Shown here: in pieces, positions 12,405-24,919 of the stretch | Numbering within the stretch: position 1 is the stretch's first letter | Layout of the letters: every line of letters begins with the position of its first letter | Assembly (NCBI GenBank): GCA_021613335.1 | Contig: JAJTWR010000088.1 | Span: 84,132-148,131, forward strand | DNA: 64,000 nucleotides | Source of the DNA: Whitmania pigra | Taxonomy: Eukaryota; Annelida; Clitellata; Hirudinida; Haemopidae | Direction: 5' to 3' | Translations under genes and position numbers: made by a program | The notes under the pieces: model-generated | Database searches by the model: none | What the model was told of the DNA's origin: nothing | The model's input: the letters and a program-made list of their open reading frames with translations, nothing else

Positions 12405-13815
12405 TCAGATAAATATTTCCACAGTTAAAAAACAAACAGGAGATTGTCAACGCATTAAAAAGAAATAAAGATACATACACCATTGAAATATTCGACTTTG
12501 TTGATCATGCTTCTTACAAAAGGTATGAATTGATGTAGTCATAGTAATTTGCTAAGAATTTGAAATAATATACTTTTTTTTTCTTATTTATCATGAACAT
12601 TTCAAATATGAAAAAAAACAATATTTCAAAATATTACATTTTTTTGTTTTCTGTTTTAATCTTGCTAATATCAATGATATTTAAAATAACTTTTTACTTT
12701 ATTAAAATTAATATATTTTGTAGTTTATTTATGGCAGTTAATATTAATTTAAGTGGACATTTAAGGTGAGAAGAATATACGAACAAATCAATTTGCTAGG
12801 AATTTGGATAACATGTGCTGTGGTCGGATATTACATTGAGGATGTAGGCCATAAATATCTTACTTTATTTGTTTAATTACAAATGCAACATATAAAATAA
12901 AATAATTTGAGGGTTTCAAATAATATTTTGTGTTCTTAAAGAGGCCCGATCCGAACTTTATGTACAAGGCCCAAAAAGGACATGACACAATAAATGGAAC
13001 CTATGCAGCAGATTTATTCAAAAACTAGATTTTAAAAATTCAGCAATCGAATTAGCAAATCGCAACCAAATTTGATGTTACAATTTTTTTCACAGGATAT
13101 ATTTATTATAAAATTAAACTATTGCATTTGTATTTAGCCAGTACACTGAATCCCGAAATTGTGATTAATGAATCTGTTTTGATGCCAATCGCCCGACTAT
13201 TTATAAACCGCTCCTATCCTTGGCCACTTTGCCGATGCAAGTTGGGTTGCCAACACGTCAAATTGCAGTTTCCTTTGCCCCAGAAACAAAAAATCAGAAA
13301 ATACAAATAGCTTTCAGTAGAAAATAACTCAAAACTTAATTATATAAATTAATTTCTTAAGCTTTAACTTTATTAAATTATTAATGTTAAAATATATATA
13401 ATGAAAATAAAATTTATTTGAGCATTTACTTGCAATGACAACCAACGTCATCTTTAGATTTATTTGTATAAATTAGTTTAAATTAGAATTGAAATTAGTG
13501 TAATTGTAAAATATAAATAAAGATAATGACAATTTAAACAAAATATAGGGAATACTTTAATATTTAATTAGATTATTCATTAATTGCAGTTTACTTTTTT
13601 TAAGAGTAAACATTTTTCAATTTCTTGTTGTAATTTCTATTATCTTTTAGTTATTCTCTCCTTTGGTATTGATTCAATAATTTACGTCATAAGGTATAAC
13701 TTCTTGACTGGAAATAGCTGCGGAAATGTTGGTTCAGCATGCACAGCAAAAGGAATTCCGATAGTCAGGAACGGCGATTTCATTTCCACAGCTTAAGTGA
13801 CTGCTCAACAAATAG
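12405..13815 (+). pseudogene. M12B metalloprotease relic (broken paralogue)
   Basis: Exon-like blocks correspond to three exons of the intact gene at 19046-23630. About 12420-12520 reads NALKRNKDTYTIEIFDFVDH. About 12775-12840 reads RIYEQINLLGIWITCAVVGY. About 13700-13810 reads NFLTGNSCGNVGSACTAKGI, then a stop, and then VTAQQIANK where the intact gene has the zinc-binding HELGH. The exon carrying WYKLAGQDRTK and the exons after the zinc site were not found. The lost zinc ligands and the in-frame stop make it non-functional as a protease. A 70-nt block at 13122-13310 is open but unrecognised. Confidence 0.75.
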
Positions 13816-13879
13816 CAAACAAGTAAGATTCAACTTGACAATTAATTACTGGTTATTTATTAAATTAATTGTATTTTAA

Positions 13880-14000
13880 ATAAAAAAAAACCACAACATA
13901 CGGTTTTAAAAAATTAAAAAAATAAAGTCCGCATGCTCCTTAAAAAGGATATTTTTCAACTAATTCCGAAAAATATGATAACCCTTCTTCGCCTTGAGAC
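13880..14000 (-). pseudogene. CYP4-like exon 2 fragment carried with the elongin duplication
   Basis: Matches about 8230-8345 of P450 relic C (ccacaacatacggtttt on one side, tatgataacccttcttcgcc on the other). It sits in the same relative orientation beside elongin copy 2, but much closer, so about 0.9 kb of the source segment is missing here. Confidence 0.75.
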
Positions 14001-14204
14001 GAAAAATCAAGCTGACTTAAATTAATAACATTTAGCCTTTATTAATTTTTGCATATGATAAAGTAATTCATTTTATTTTCAAAATAAGGAAACAAATTTA
14101 AATTGCACAACATTAATTAATTTGGTTAAATTGAACAAGATACTTTCCTTCAAAAACAAATAATAGATTTACAAAATATCAATGTTTGGATATGAGCCAA
14201 TATT

Positions 14205-14534
14205 TTAGAGATCAAGATAATTTGCAGCGATCAGCAAATCCAATGCATCCTCAAGTTCTGGTTCATAGGCTGGCGGTTCTTCACAGTTCTTATACTTTTC
14301 CCTGTATTCCAAAAATCCGCAGATCTTTTCAAGTATAGTTCCTGGAATAGCTTCTAATATGACCTCGTTCAGATCGTCTCCATCATCCGGATCACATTCC
14401 AATGCCGCCCTGATAAAACTTGAAGTACATGCATGTTCTCTCAGAGCATAAAAAACTTGTTCATCCGAAGACACCAATTTGACATACAGTGAATCTGGTC
14501 CTTTGCAGTCATCATCGCTAGGAGCAAATGCCAT
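14205..14534 (-). CDS. Elongin C-like protein, copy 2 (single exon)
   Basis: 109 aa, identical to copy 1 except Ser6 for Arg6 (one base, AGC versus AGA). Matching sequence extends from about 14063 to about 14820 (against 9262-10230, minus the small element in copy 1), covering both flanks. This copy therefore arose by DNA duplication, not by a second retroposition. Which copy is the parent is unclear. The adaptor motifs are intact, including REHACTSSFIRAAL and LLIAANYLDL. A normal, intron-containing elongin C gene may exist elsewhere. Confidence 0.9.
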   Translation of the reverse strand: MAFAPSDDDCKGPDSLYVKLVSSDEQVFYALREHACTSSFIRAALECDPDDGDDLNEVILEAIPGTILEKICGFLEYREKYKNCEEPPAYEPELEDALDLLIAANYLDL

Positions 14535-14831
14535 CGTTAAAATTGATCAAATATTATTATTTACTGGAAGTCGTTGCCGATGAATTTGCTTAGAAATGCT
14601 GCATAGACTTTAAAAACAAAAGACTATAAATTGATCAATATTGATTTGAAATTTTATTTTTAAAAATATTTATTGTTATTATTAGGGCGCAGTGTTGTAA
14701 AAGTAGTTAAGATATGGAATTATTTTGGAAATAAAGAAAAGTCCATTTCTTGGAAAAATCATTATGTTGATCACAAAATAAAGCAAAGTTATGATTTTTT
14801 TAAAACTTTTTTCCATTGCTCTTTACTTCAG

Positions 14832-15310
14832 CCGATTACGAACCATTTACATTCCGCTTCCACGAAAATAAGTTCTATTGTGACGATGAGGTTGGAAACT
14901 GCTTGTACAACAATCTTAACCTTGTCAGAAATTGGGAAGATCTTCAAACTCAATGTGCCAAAAACAATAAAATCTGCTGAACATTTATGACGAAAATTAC
15001 AAGAACGTGGTACAAAAGGCTTTTAAACATTTTTGTCTATTTGGATGGTATGTGATGCTAGAAAAGATCAATGATGAATTTCGTTGGCTAACTGGTAAAT
15101 TCATGTATGCCGGTTGATATTACTTTGCAGTTTCAATAAATATTATTAATATTGCAGGAAAAGAGATGAATCTTAAAATATCTGGGAAGTTCAATGGTTC
15201 ATGCAAAGCGTTTATCGTTTGGAATGGGCATAGTTTAAAGAACGAACCTTGGTGTAGCAAGAAAACACGAAATCATCCATCCGTATGAAAGGTTTGCGAG
15301 TAATTTAAAA
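14832..15310 (+). pseudogene. C-type lectin-like domain gene, frameshifted
   Basis: Two exon-like blocks. The first (14832-15096) follows an AG acceptor and reads FYCDDEVGNCLYNNLNL, then NWEDLQTQCAKNNKIC, then a stop; one frame over it continues IYDENYKNVVQKAFKHFC and INDEFRWLTG to a GT donor. The second (about 15159-15300) reads GKEMNLKISGKFNGSCKAF, then WNGHSLKNEPWCSKK, and ends where a final 'VCE' would be expected, again off frame. The W-E-x-x-x-x-x-C start, the 'FRWLTG' strand and the late cysteines fit the C-type lectin fold. Two breaks suggest decay; a sequencing error in either is possible. Confidence 0.55.
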
Positions 15311-16028
15311 ACTTTTTTTAAACAAAATAACGTTCACAAACTTACAAATTGTACACAAGTCAGACTAGCAGCAGACGTGTTCTAGTATTATCTTGTTTTG
15401 TTTTGATTTTTTGTTATTTGAGCTATTTTGTCTGACCACGGTGGCATGCACTTTCGTTATCCTTCTCTATTGCATTTCTGGAACATTGCCTATTTGTAAA
15501 TAATAGTGAAATAACCCGAGAGGTCCGCAAATTACTAAGTTAACGAAGCAGTTTCGCGATTGCAGCGAAATTCGAACCTCGTTGCGGAAGCACCATCCTA
15601 ATCATCTAGTTATGCAACGGAATTTAATAAAAAAACAAACAAACTAGGAGTGCCTCTCCAAATCACCCTAGTTACGCAACTGATTGATTTTAATCAAATA
15701 AAAAAAGTGCCTTCAAATCCTATTCAGATATATAAGGCACTAAAAAGATGCTAAGGTGAAAAAGTGATGTCGACGTTCTCAAGGGTTTTTATCTCCAGAA
15801 ATTCCTTATCATATTACAATATTTACAATTGATATATTTTTCCAAAATACCTCAAAATTCTGAAACTGTTAACATTTCTAAATACTTTGCTTTTCTGCTA
15901 CATTTTGGGCTTCTGTCTTTACTTAGTTTATTGCCGTAAATAGTTCAATAACTTCGTAAATTTTTTTCTAATTTCTAATTGTTGAATGGCAGGCGACTGA
16001 GAGTGAAACTAGGAAATGGTAAGCGAAA
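15311..16028. other. Intergenic; possible tRNA-derived SINE remnant
   Basis: On the minus strand at about 15530-15625 there is a B-box-like GAGGTTCGAATTTCGC, with a weak A-box-like TAACTAGATGATTAGGATGG about 30 bases upstream. It does not fold into an evident tRNA. Nothing else recognised. Confidence 0.3.
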
Positions 16029-16241
16029 ATGATTGTTATAATTCGCGGCTTCTTATACTTTTCAGCTATTGTTTATCTTAATTGCTTTGGGCCAGATCAA
16101 ATGAACTCAGTATCTACCAAAGTATCTCAAAACAAAAGAATTTTTGTGACTTCAAATAACTCTTCAAATTCAAACAATCTGTCTTTTTATATTTTAGATG
16201 ATGTATTCGATCCACTGAAGCTTCCAAATCCTGCGAGGTAG
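16029..16241 (+). other. Possible orphan signal-peptide exon
   Basis: Opens with MIVIIRGFLYFSAIVYLNCF, a plausible signal peptide, and runs 70 codons to a potential donor (GCGAG|GTAGCA). A decayed copy of its first half lies at about 19450-19560, inside intron 2 of the metalloprotease gene (shared gatcaaatgaactca and ctaccaaagtat). The hAT element at 16367 sits immediately downstream, so it may be the 5' exon of a gene cut off by that insertion. Product unknown. Confidence 0.35.
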
Positions 16242-16366
16242 CAATGGTGATTTGAAATATCTTTTTGATTAAATATTTATTACACGTTGAGCTCATAAAA
16301 TACATTATGGTTACATCAAACAATTTCCATATTATTTGCATATTTAACCAGTCTTTTGCATGCGAT

Positions 16367-18632
16367 CAGTGACGCCGAGAGGGGGGCAGGTGGGGTCACT
16401 GCCAGGGGGCCCGCATCTGTAAGGGGGCCCGGCCGGTCCGATCATGTCAATTTTTGCACGTCTCTTCGTTTACCGTAGGCGACAGAACATAATGTCATAA
16501 TAGCCCCATAGTTTTACATACTGTAAAATACTTTTATATACTGCCGAACGAACAGTCCATTTCACGTAGGGTGTATAAACTCTGTATTCTGATGTGAGAC
16601 GCTAGGGTAAGGGGTGTAGGACGCCCACACCATTTTAGGCAAAACGGGCCATTACAGATTTGATTTGTGTTGTTCCCTAGCAGGAAAGGTTTGATTTACC
16701 ATCACTTCTATTTCTGTGGAGTTATACACACTAGATTACTGCTAAAATTGATTTTTGGTCTAAAGGATGTAAAAATCTTACATATTTAATTTGTCAAACT
16801 ATCACGATATTGAAAGAGCAAATCCATTGCTATAATAAATAACAACAGCTATGTTATTGTGTCATTTAATAATGGCGTCGTAACTAGGAAAAACGCCCAC
16901 TTCGAGTCAACCATTTTATAACGCCTTCTTGCAATTTATATAATGGCATTGGACGTCTTTTCTGTACCACATGTTAGGTTACAAACCTAACCGTTCATGA
17001 AATTTTCTCATATAACTGATGCAGTCGAAAAGTCGGCGCGTGTTGAGCGAAGCGTTTATTGTTGTTGCTGTAGACGACAGGGCTGTGCTTGAAGTTGATG
17101 CATCACTTACTCTAGAAGGGAAATTGGTGGGAATTCCATGGATACAGTCGGCCTCTTAGAAATTCAGTCGATATGCTGTTGAATAAGTCTGTCGCCATGC
17201 TGAACCGTCTACACGCTTTGAAAATCGATACACTGTTTCCAAACGTTGTCATTGTGATACGCATCTTCCGCACGCTTCCGGTTACCGTTGCTCAAGCAGA
17301 ACGATCTTTCATCACATTGGCCCAAGTTAAAAATGTTCTGAGATCGACAATGTGTCAAGAACGCCTGACCAGCCTTGGAATGCCGGCAGTGGAAGGTCGC
17401 CTTGCAAGAACGATTGATTACAACAGTATAATTGAACTGTCTGCACGCAGAAAAGCCCGCAAAGTTTTGTTGTAGCCATCTCTCTTGCATGTCGTAAAAG
17501 TCGGTTCCACATAATTACATCGTTTTTAAGAACTTGTGTAGCTTAATCTCCATCGAAACACCAGTTTGCTTAGTGCACACAAATCTGTACACGTAGCATG
17601 TGGCTGGTTATCTTTGAGTAAGGCTGTATGGTGTAACGGTCGTTGCAGGTAAGGACACAATTATGATGAAATGAAAAACTCACAAAAAATAGGATCACCG
17701 ATGATTAGAGTTGGCTAATTTAAAGCGCCTCGCTGCGTGTTTGACCACCAAAAATTACTACTTTCATTTTGATTAACTGTAAAACAAACAAATTCAAATT
17801 AGATGACGAACAGCGTTTACCTTTGCAAAAGTCATTTCTATATTTTAATATACCATGTATGCACGAATGTTGAACCTTGATAGTCACATTTACCTCGATT
17901 TACAGGTTTTATTAAAGCGACAAAATTTCTAAATACGGTCAATTCCGGATATAGTCACGTCCAAAACTGTAGGCTGTTGACTTGACTATAACTGAATATT
18001 TACTATAATCGAAAATAGTAAGCTACGTATGGTTTACACGAAGAGATCAGCTTGACTGTTTCCGAATCTTGACTGTAACCCAGAAGCCTAGCATGGGTAT
18101 TTTGCGCCCGGGGGCAAACTATAGAATTGGCGCCCTTTTCCATGTCTATATATTTAATCTTACTGTATTACACTAAATTTGAAATTGAAATAAAAATCAA
18201 ATTTTAATGGCACAAGGCATCCATTTAAAAGTGAAAAAACGTACTACAAATAGTAGCGCATGCTTCACCCTTCAGTCACAGTCTAAGATGATTTACATGC
18301 ATAGTAGTCTAATACTGTCTAAAATAGATTTATTTTTCTTGATTTAACAGTTGCAAGCTGATCAATAACGTCATCAAAGTCTGTTTTCTCAAGCGTTTCT
18401 CTGTCTATACTAAGAAGAGCAAGATCACTGAGACGATCCTGTCCCATTGATGCATTAAGCCTCATTTTGGCGCCTCTGTATCTTGGCGCCCGGGGACATA
18501 TGTATCCCTCGCCCCCCCTTAGCTATGCCTCTGCTGTAACCTACTCGACTATACCCGGAATTGACTGTATTTTGACAAGGGGCCCGCAATGATGTCCTGC
18601 CCTGGGGCCCTTGTTGGCTCTCGGCGCCCCTG
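16367..18632 (+). mobile_element. hAT element with transposase remnant
   Basis: Ends CAGTGACGCCGAGAG and, inverted, CAGGGGCGCCGAGAG, flanked by a perfect 8-bp duplication catgcgat (16359-16366 and 18633-18640). Plus-strand coding remnant at 17173-17475 reads FPNVVIVIRIFRTLPVTVAQ, AERSFITLAQVKNVLRSTM and CQERLTSLGM, the C-terminal dimerisation region of ZMYM/hAT transposases, ending RRKARKVLL. The DDE catalytic part was not found, so it is probably non-autonomous. A smaller element is nested at 18081-18533. Confidence 0.88.
18081..18533. mobile_element. Nested hAT-type MITE
   Basis: 453 bp inside the larger hAT. Termini CAGAAGCCTAGCATGG and, inverted, CAGAGGCATAGCTAAGG; perfect 8-bp duplication ctgtaacc at 18073-18080 and 18534-18541. 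GC-rich subterminal motifs (tggcgcc, gcgcccgggg) occur at both ends. No transposase. Confidence 0.88.
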
Positions 18633-19045
18633 CATGCGATCAATCATTTAAGGGGTTGGATAATATTTGTTTGTTTATCATTTTGTGGGTTTGGTTAGGA
18701 GCAACGTTTAAACTTAATGATAATTAATTATGAATTAAATACGTAATAAATACCTAAATATACGTTTTAAATATGAAAAAATATGATTTAGATCTGTACA
18801 AAAAACTTACAGTTATAGTCTATGTAAATCTGAAACGATTATCCAGATAGCAATAGCTACAATATCAAGTAAAAAATAGAAATTTTTAAATTATTATGTA
18901 AACATTGAAATTGAACAACAAACGAAGCGTGGATTTCTAATTAATTCGTAAGGAATCAATCGATAACCACGCAAAGAGAATTAATTTAAATAATCAGCTT
19001 TCATTCGATACCGAGATTTTATTTTAATTGATGAGTGATTTAAGC

Positions 19046-20689
19046 ATGAATTCAAGCTTATTGTTAATTTTTGCGTTGTTATCATTATCGAGAAATTTCA
19101 TTGATGGTGATGTTTTGTAAATTGTTAAAAGTTTATCATTTTTTATTTTATTAATTACTTAATTATTTTTATTGATTATTAAAAATTATAACGACTATAT
19201 AAGGTTTATATTCTTGCAGGAAAAGTTACTTCAAATGATCAAATTCAAGTTTCAGAAAGTGAGCAAAATAAAATCAATGCTTTAAAACGTGGCAAAGAAA
19301 CATACACCATTGAAATATTCGTCTTCGTTGACCATGCTTCTTATGAAAAGTAAGAATTGTTTTTTTTATCAATACCTCGTGAGGCAACATAACTAACAAT
19401 TATTATATGTTACTTATTATTTAATAACATTAAGGAAGCTATTTTTAATTGCTGTAGTTCAGTTTTTACTTCGATGTTGCATCTTTAATAGGGTCGGATC
19501 AAATGAACTCAATCAATTTCAAAAAAAAATCCTACCAAAGTATTTTAAACAATTAGTGGGTTACATAATAGAGAAATACAAAATTGTATTTTTAAAATAT
19601 TGGTCAGATACGACCAATACTTTAAATATTTTAAAAGATATTGTCATTTTTACATGGTCATCCTACTTTTCAAATTTTGATTTTTTCGAAAATTGGCCAC
19701 ACACAATAATGTGTCATAACTAATGTTGCAAATGAGATAGAGCAGTAACATTTAAGAAATGTTTTGCCTAAATTTAACTTAATAAATAATAAAACAATTA
19801 ATAATTTGCGATTCATGGTTTTATGAGGAATGTAGCTCAGAAAATGAAGGAGTTTCTTAAAAATTCCACATTTGAAATTAAATATTTAAAAAAACTAAAC
19901 ATTCGAATACTGGTTTGGTAATTTTTATATTATAAGATTTTAAATTCAGCAAAAATGTAAAATAAAGGGTGGTCAATTTTATCTGTTTTTTTCATAGATC
20001 TAAGATTGTAGTATATCTCAATATACATATCAAAATAAAAAAAATAAGTACTTTTTTTTTATATAAAATAAACTGACTTAGAATAACGTTAATATTTCGA
20101 AAATCAGAAATACGTAATGTATAATAACCATTGATGTGCTTCTCCCCACCCCTGTCAATTTATCCATAAATATTCTTCTAAATTTGTATAATTCGTTAAC
20201 AATAATAATAATAATTCAAAATTAATTTAAACGTCATTAAATATCACAAATTTTTAAATTTACGCATTCTGCTGTAGATAATTTTGACCATGTAATCATA
20301 CACTCACCCCTTAACTCGCCCTTCTGGATATGCCATCGACAAATGGAAATATATAATTTCTTAAATTGTTTTGTAAATTGAACAATTATTATAGATTTTA
20401 GTAGTGTTAGTGATGATGATTATTGCTTTAGTATTATTATTATTGAGTCATGATTATTTAAATATTCTGAAAAATAGTAATCAGATTATTACACTCATTG
20501 AACTAATTGAGTGAGAAATGCGATGAGAAATAAGTTGTTGTTGTGATCATCATCATCATCATCATCGTCATCGTCGTCATGGTCCAATCATGAATGAATG
20601 TCTAACTGATCCTTTGTTGATAATTAAAGGAGATGACGACGAACCCGATGATGATGATGATGATGATTTTGATGATGATGATGATGATG

Positions 20690-20771
<82 letters not shown>

Positions 20772-20772
20772 C

Positions 20773-20815
<43 letters not shown>

Positions 20816-23630
20816 TGATGATGATGATGATGATGATGATTGATGATGATGATGATGATGATGGATGATGATGATGATGATGACGATGATGAGGATGATG
20901 ATGATGAGGATGATGAGGATGATGACGATGATGAGGATGATGATGATGAGGATAATGAATTATGTTAGTGATGATTCTTAAAATGATTTTAGATGGTACA
21001 AACTAGCTGGACAAGATAGAACAAAAGCTTTGAGTTACATCAAGTTGTATTTTGCCCACGTCATTGATGAGGTAACTCTGCTGTTTTTAATCGATTACGA
21101 TGTTATCTTTTACTGATATTAAATATATTGCATTTTTTACACAATAAATTCACATTAAATAAATTATTGCAAAGGCAAGGAAAGTTTACGAAACAGTTGA
21201 CTTACCAGGAATTTGGATAACATGTGATTTGATCGGATATTACATTGCAGAAGTTGGTTAAGTTCAACATTTTAACTAAATCTATTTTCAAACATTTGAT
21301 TCGGTCCTAAAAGACTTTGATTAATAAAATTCATCGCAAGATAAAAACACACTAAGGTTTCCAGTGACTCAGACATCAAGAACCAAAAGACTAATATTAA
21401 TAATTATTGTTATCCTGATCATTTCAAATTTTGAAGTGGATTTAACACAATACTGTTGAAATACTGAGGTCTTTTCAGACTAATAATGTAATTATTTACC
21501 TTTGCTTTTTCTGTACGGATCGGATTGTTTTAATTCATCCATTTGTGAAATTTGATTCTACCTTTATTTTGTGTAACCAGACTAGTCTTGCCATCACAGC
21601 CTCGCAAACGATGTCTTTTGCTCTGAACCATATTGATCTGAAAATCTTGTTTCAACCTCAGTTGGAATTTGGAAATATGATTTCCAAATTTGTTTCCTTT
21701 ACTAATACAATGGAGTTACGCTTTGTATGATGAGACCATCAATTTTGTGACAATTGTGACTTTGCGCATGGACTCCGTTTTTCTGCAGCGCAAATCCAGC
21801 TGGTTTGGAATTCAGTCAGCACCATCCTTAAAATTATAGCGTTGGAACCATAGCATGCACAAATGGCTTTAAGTAAAATCTAGATTAATCACTGGATATT
21901 ATTTAATGAATTACTAGTAATTTATTTAATATTTGTTCAAATTTATTTTTTTATTATCAAATTCATTGTTTAGGATTCAACTGCTCTTGGTGACTACAGT
22001 AAAGCTGTGACAAATTACGGTAAAATAAACTCCGAATACGCCTTGAGCCTGCTGCAACAATGGATTGTGAATGATTGGGCTTCTGAAAAACCCATCACAC
22101 CGAAATTTGATCTCGGCGTTATTTTTACGGGGTAATGCTTGTTTTCTTCAATTAAAATAGATTTAATTTATTGTCGCTATATACCATTTAAAATATTAAC
22201 ATCAAAACTTTCCAGGGATAAGATGGTCAGCGGTGCCGGCTACGGATATTTGAGTTCAGCGTGCACTGATACGGGAATGAACATAGTTGAAGACAGCAAT
22301 TATTTTTTCACTCTGCACACTACTGTTCACGAACTTGGTCACAAGTACTTTTTGAAAATTACTTATTTGTTTATTTGTACTTCATAAAAGCAATTTATTA
22401 ACTAACGTACATTTGACAATTAATATTTTTAAGCCTTGGGCTTAATCACGACGGAAAGGCCGGTTGCAACGATGACGATTCTTACATCATGTCGGCAACA
22501 AAACTTGGATTAAACACAAATAACTTATTTAAGTTCTCACGCTGTTCGATAACAGAATTGAAAAAGTTTTTCAACAAATTAAAAAGGTAGGCGATTAATT
22601 TAAAATTACAATATTTATTTGCTTTTATCCAGGGCGTTGACAACCAATAATAAACACCAAAATATCCGGATAGTAATTAAATATGAAGCGAATGATAATA
22701 TTTATTATTTTTTTTATTTTAGTGAAAACAACAATTGTTTACTCAACAAACCTTCGACAACACATCTCAAAAACCTCAAAATGCTCCCTGGTTTGCAATA
22801 TAGTTACGATGAACAATGCAAGATTTATTACGGAGAATCATCGTCCTTGTGTCGAGATTATTTCAAGGTACATTTTAAACACTTGTATAAATTCATTTTA
22901 AATTTGTATACTTCTTCTATGATAAGATTGCAAAATGATTTAAAGTAATTAAAATAGGGGCTATTATTAGAATAAAAATTATAGTCTAAATCACTACGTT
23001 TTATTTATCATCTTTTCATATGCGAATATTTGTTATGATCACCAGAATGAACAGGATTATAGCAAAATGTGTCAAAGTATCTATTGCTGGAATCCTGAAC
23101 AAAATGGTTGTTGGAGTTTAACGCCAGCAGATGGAAGTTCTTGTGGTGACAACAAGTGGTGCATGAGAAAGAATTGTGTTTATGACAGTCGAGCACCCAT
23201 TCTTAATAGTAACTTTTGTTTTCCATTTCGTGTAAAAATATGATGATAAATTTATTATCTAAAAAAATGATAATTACTTGAGCTATTCAATTAAAATAAA
23301 TCAAGGTTATTGTTATAAATACTTCTTTTTATTGATAATTTCATAAGCATTCCATTCCGTTTAGCATATTTTCATCAGTCAAACACCATCAACAAATCTA
23401 CAATTTTACGATTTTAACATAATCGTTTAGAGTTACGATATAAAATATTAATGTTTGTAAATTCAGAGAAATGTCCATTTGGAGATTATGGCGGGAAGAT
23501 CAATACCAACGACAGAGGTTTACTTACATGTTCTGAAATAGCAACGTACACTGGTGAATATTGCGAGGTGGAATTTTATAAATCCGAATATTGTTGCGAG
23601 TCATGCAATAAGTCTGCTGTCAGGGGTTAG
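19046..23630 (+). CDS. Secreted M12B (reprolysin-like) zinc metalloprotease
   Basis: Exons 19046-19106, 19220-19349, 20993-21071, 21175-21252, 21974-22131, 22216-22344, 22434-22586, 22723-22867, 23046-23208, 23467-23630; the frame closes at 419 aa. Signal peptide MNSSLLLIFALLSLS. Only about 35 residues separate it from the catalytic start (YTIEIFVFVDHASYEK), far shorter than an ADAM prodomain, and no cysteine switch is seen. Zinc site HELGHNLGLNHD (about 207-218) plus Met-turn YIMSA. Then an ADAMTS-like cysteine-rich part (PADGSSCGDNKWC) and a C-terminal cysteine module ending YCCESC. No thrombospondin repeat or membrane anchor. Likely a secreted endopeptidase acting on matrix or host proteins; the target is unknown. 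Intron 2 holds a long GAT repeat. Confidence 0.9.
20640..20960. repeat. (GAT)n microsatellite
   Basis: About 320 bases of GATGAT with scattered GAGGAT and GACGAT variants, in intron 2 of the metalloprotease gene. A shorter ATC run lies at about 20548-20575. The Met/Asp-only open frame across it is not a gene. Confidence 0.95.
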
Positions 23631-24500
23631 TGACAACCAGGACATTAGAACGAAATGTTGCCAATCCTGCAAATAAACAGAGAACAAAATATTTTTTGGA
23701 ATACAAATGGAACTTATAAATTTTTAAATAATAAAAGCAATCAATTTGTATTTAATGTTGTCTCATGAAACAAAATGAAAATTTTCTTCAGAAGTGGGCA
23801 AGAAATTACTTCTTTGAAGAGCTAAAAATATTACAATACAAAATAGTTATTTTGAAATATTTTTATTAAAAATACAAAATACCAGTTAACACTCAAAAAA
23901 TGTAACACCGCGCCATGCCATGCTATGGAATGTAAAGCTTTGCCTCAGTGTAAGTTCATCGTCCTCCTTTAAAGTAGCTTTTGTTGAAAATTATAATGAA
24001 AATTATCAGTCATTCAAAAATTTAGAATTTATAAATTTTCGCTTTAAAATTTTTAAATTTTGAACCATTTAGCATTTCTAAGTCATTATCTACAGACAAG
24101 CGATGAGTATTAAAGCCATGAGTCAACATCTCATAGCTTGAACTCTATGTGTAACTAACCAATTTTAAAACAAAAAAAAACATATAATTAATAATGGAAC
24201 AATCAGTAATATTTTCATCGCTTTAGAATTTCTAAATTGAAGGCGTGTCTTTCGCTTGACATCCATATGGAGGCTGCCTTGGTCTCCAAGCTCCATATTA
24301 GAACGTTCATTCAAAGTTTTATTCTAATTTACTTTAATGTTATCTCCAAATCAAACATTTAAACAAATATTATTATTAATATATATAGCCACACAAAACT
24401 TTATTATGACAAACCTTTCCCCAAACACAAATCCAATTTGCGTAAGATTTTTAATTGGATGTAAATCTATTGTCAAAAATAATTAATTTTTTAATGTCAA
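23631..24500. other. Intergenic, nothing recognised
   Basis: 3' flank of the metalloprotease, then AT-rich DNA without coding or structural signal that I could identify. Confidence 0.5.
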
Positions 24501-24509
24501 AAATAAATT

Positions 24510-24915
24510 AGTTAGTCCAGCAGATATTGCCAATCATTTTAATCATCTCTTTTCCCATACTGGAAAAAATATAGCTAGTAGTATTTCTGGAACCAACGAT
24601 GACATCTCTACATCACTCACAAATGTTTCTCAATTGCAATCTATGAGCCTCTTCCCAACCAGTCTTTAGGGCTCCATTCTGGGTCTTCTTTTATTTCTAA
24701 TTTATATTAATGATTTTAAATGTTCTTCAAGTTTAATTAAACTGTTACTATATGCAGATGGTGTAGTGGTTTATTCATCTGGGAATAATGTAAATAATCG
24801 TATTGCTTTGCTTAATAATGAATTGAATTTTTTTAATATTTGTTTTAATAAAAACTGTCTAGCTCTTAATATCAAAAAATCTAAGTTAATTATTTTTCGT
24901 TCTTCTTGAAGAGTA
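24510..24915 (+). mobile_element. Non-LTR retrotransposon fragment (reverse transcriptase)
   Basis: Decayed RT core: LGLHSGSSFISNLYINDF (the usual 'G.I.GPLLF..YINDF'), then LIKLLLYADGVVVYSS (catalytic YADD changed to YADG), then FNKNCLALNIKKSKLIIF. Several in-frame stops. Clade uncertain. Confidence 0.75.
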
Positions 24916-24919
24916 ATGG

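Noticed and set aside
15530..15625. tRNA gene
   Set aside because: Only a B-box-like word and a weak A box; no acceptor stem pairing that I can see.
20633..20818. 61-codon Met/Asp open frame
   Set aside because: Pure GAT microsatellite in an intron.
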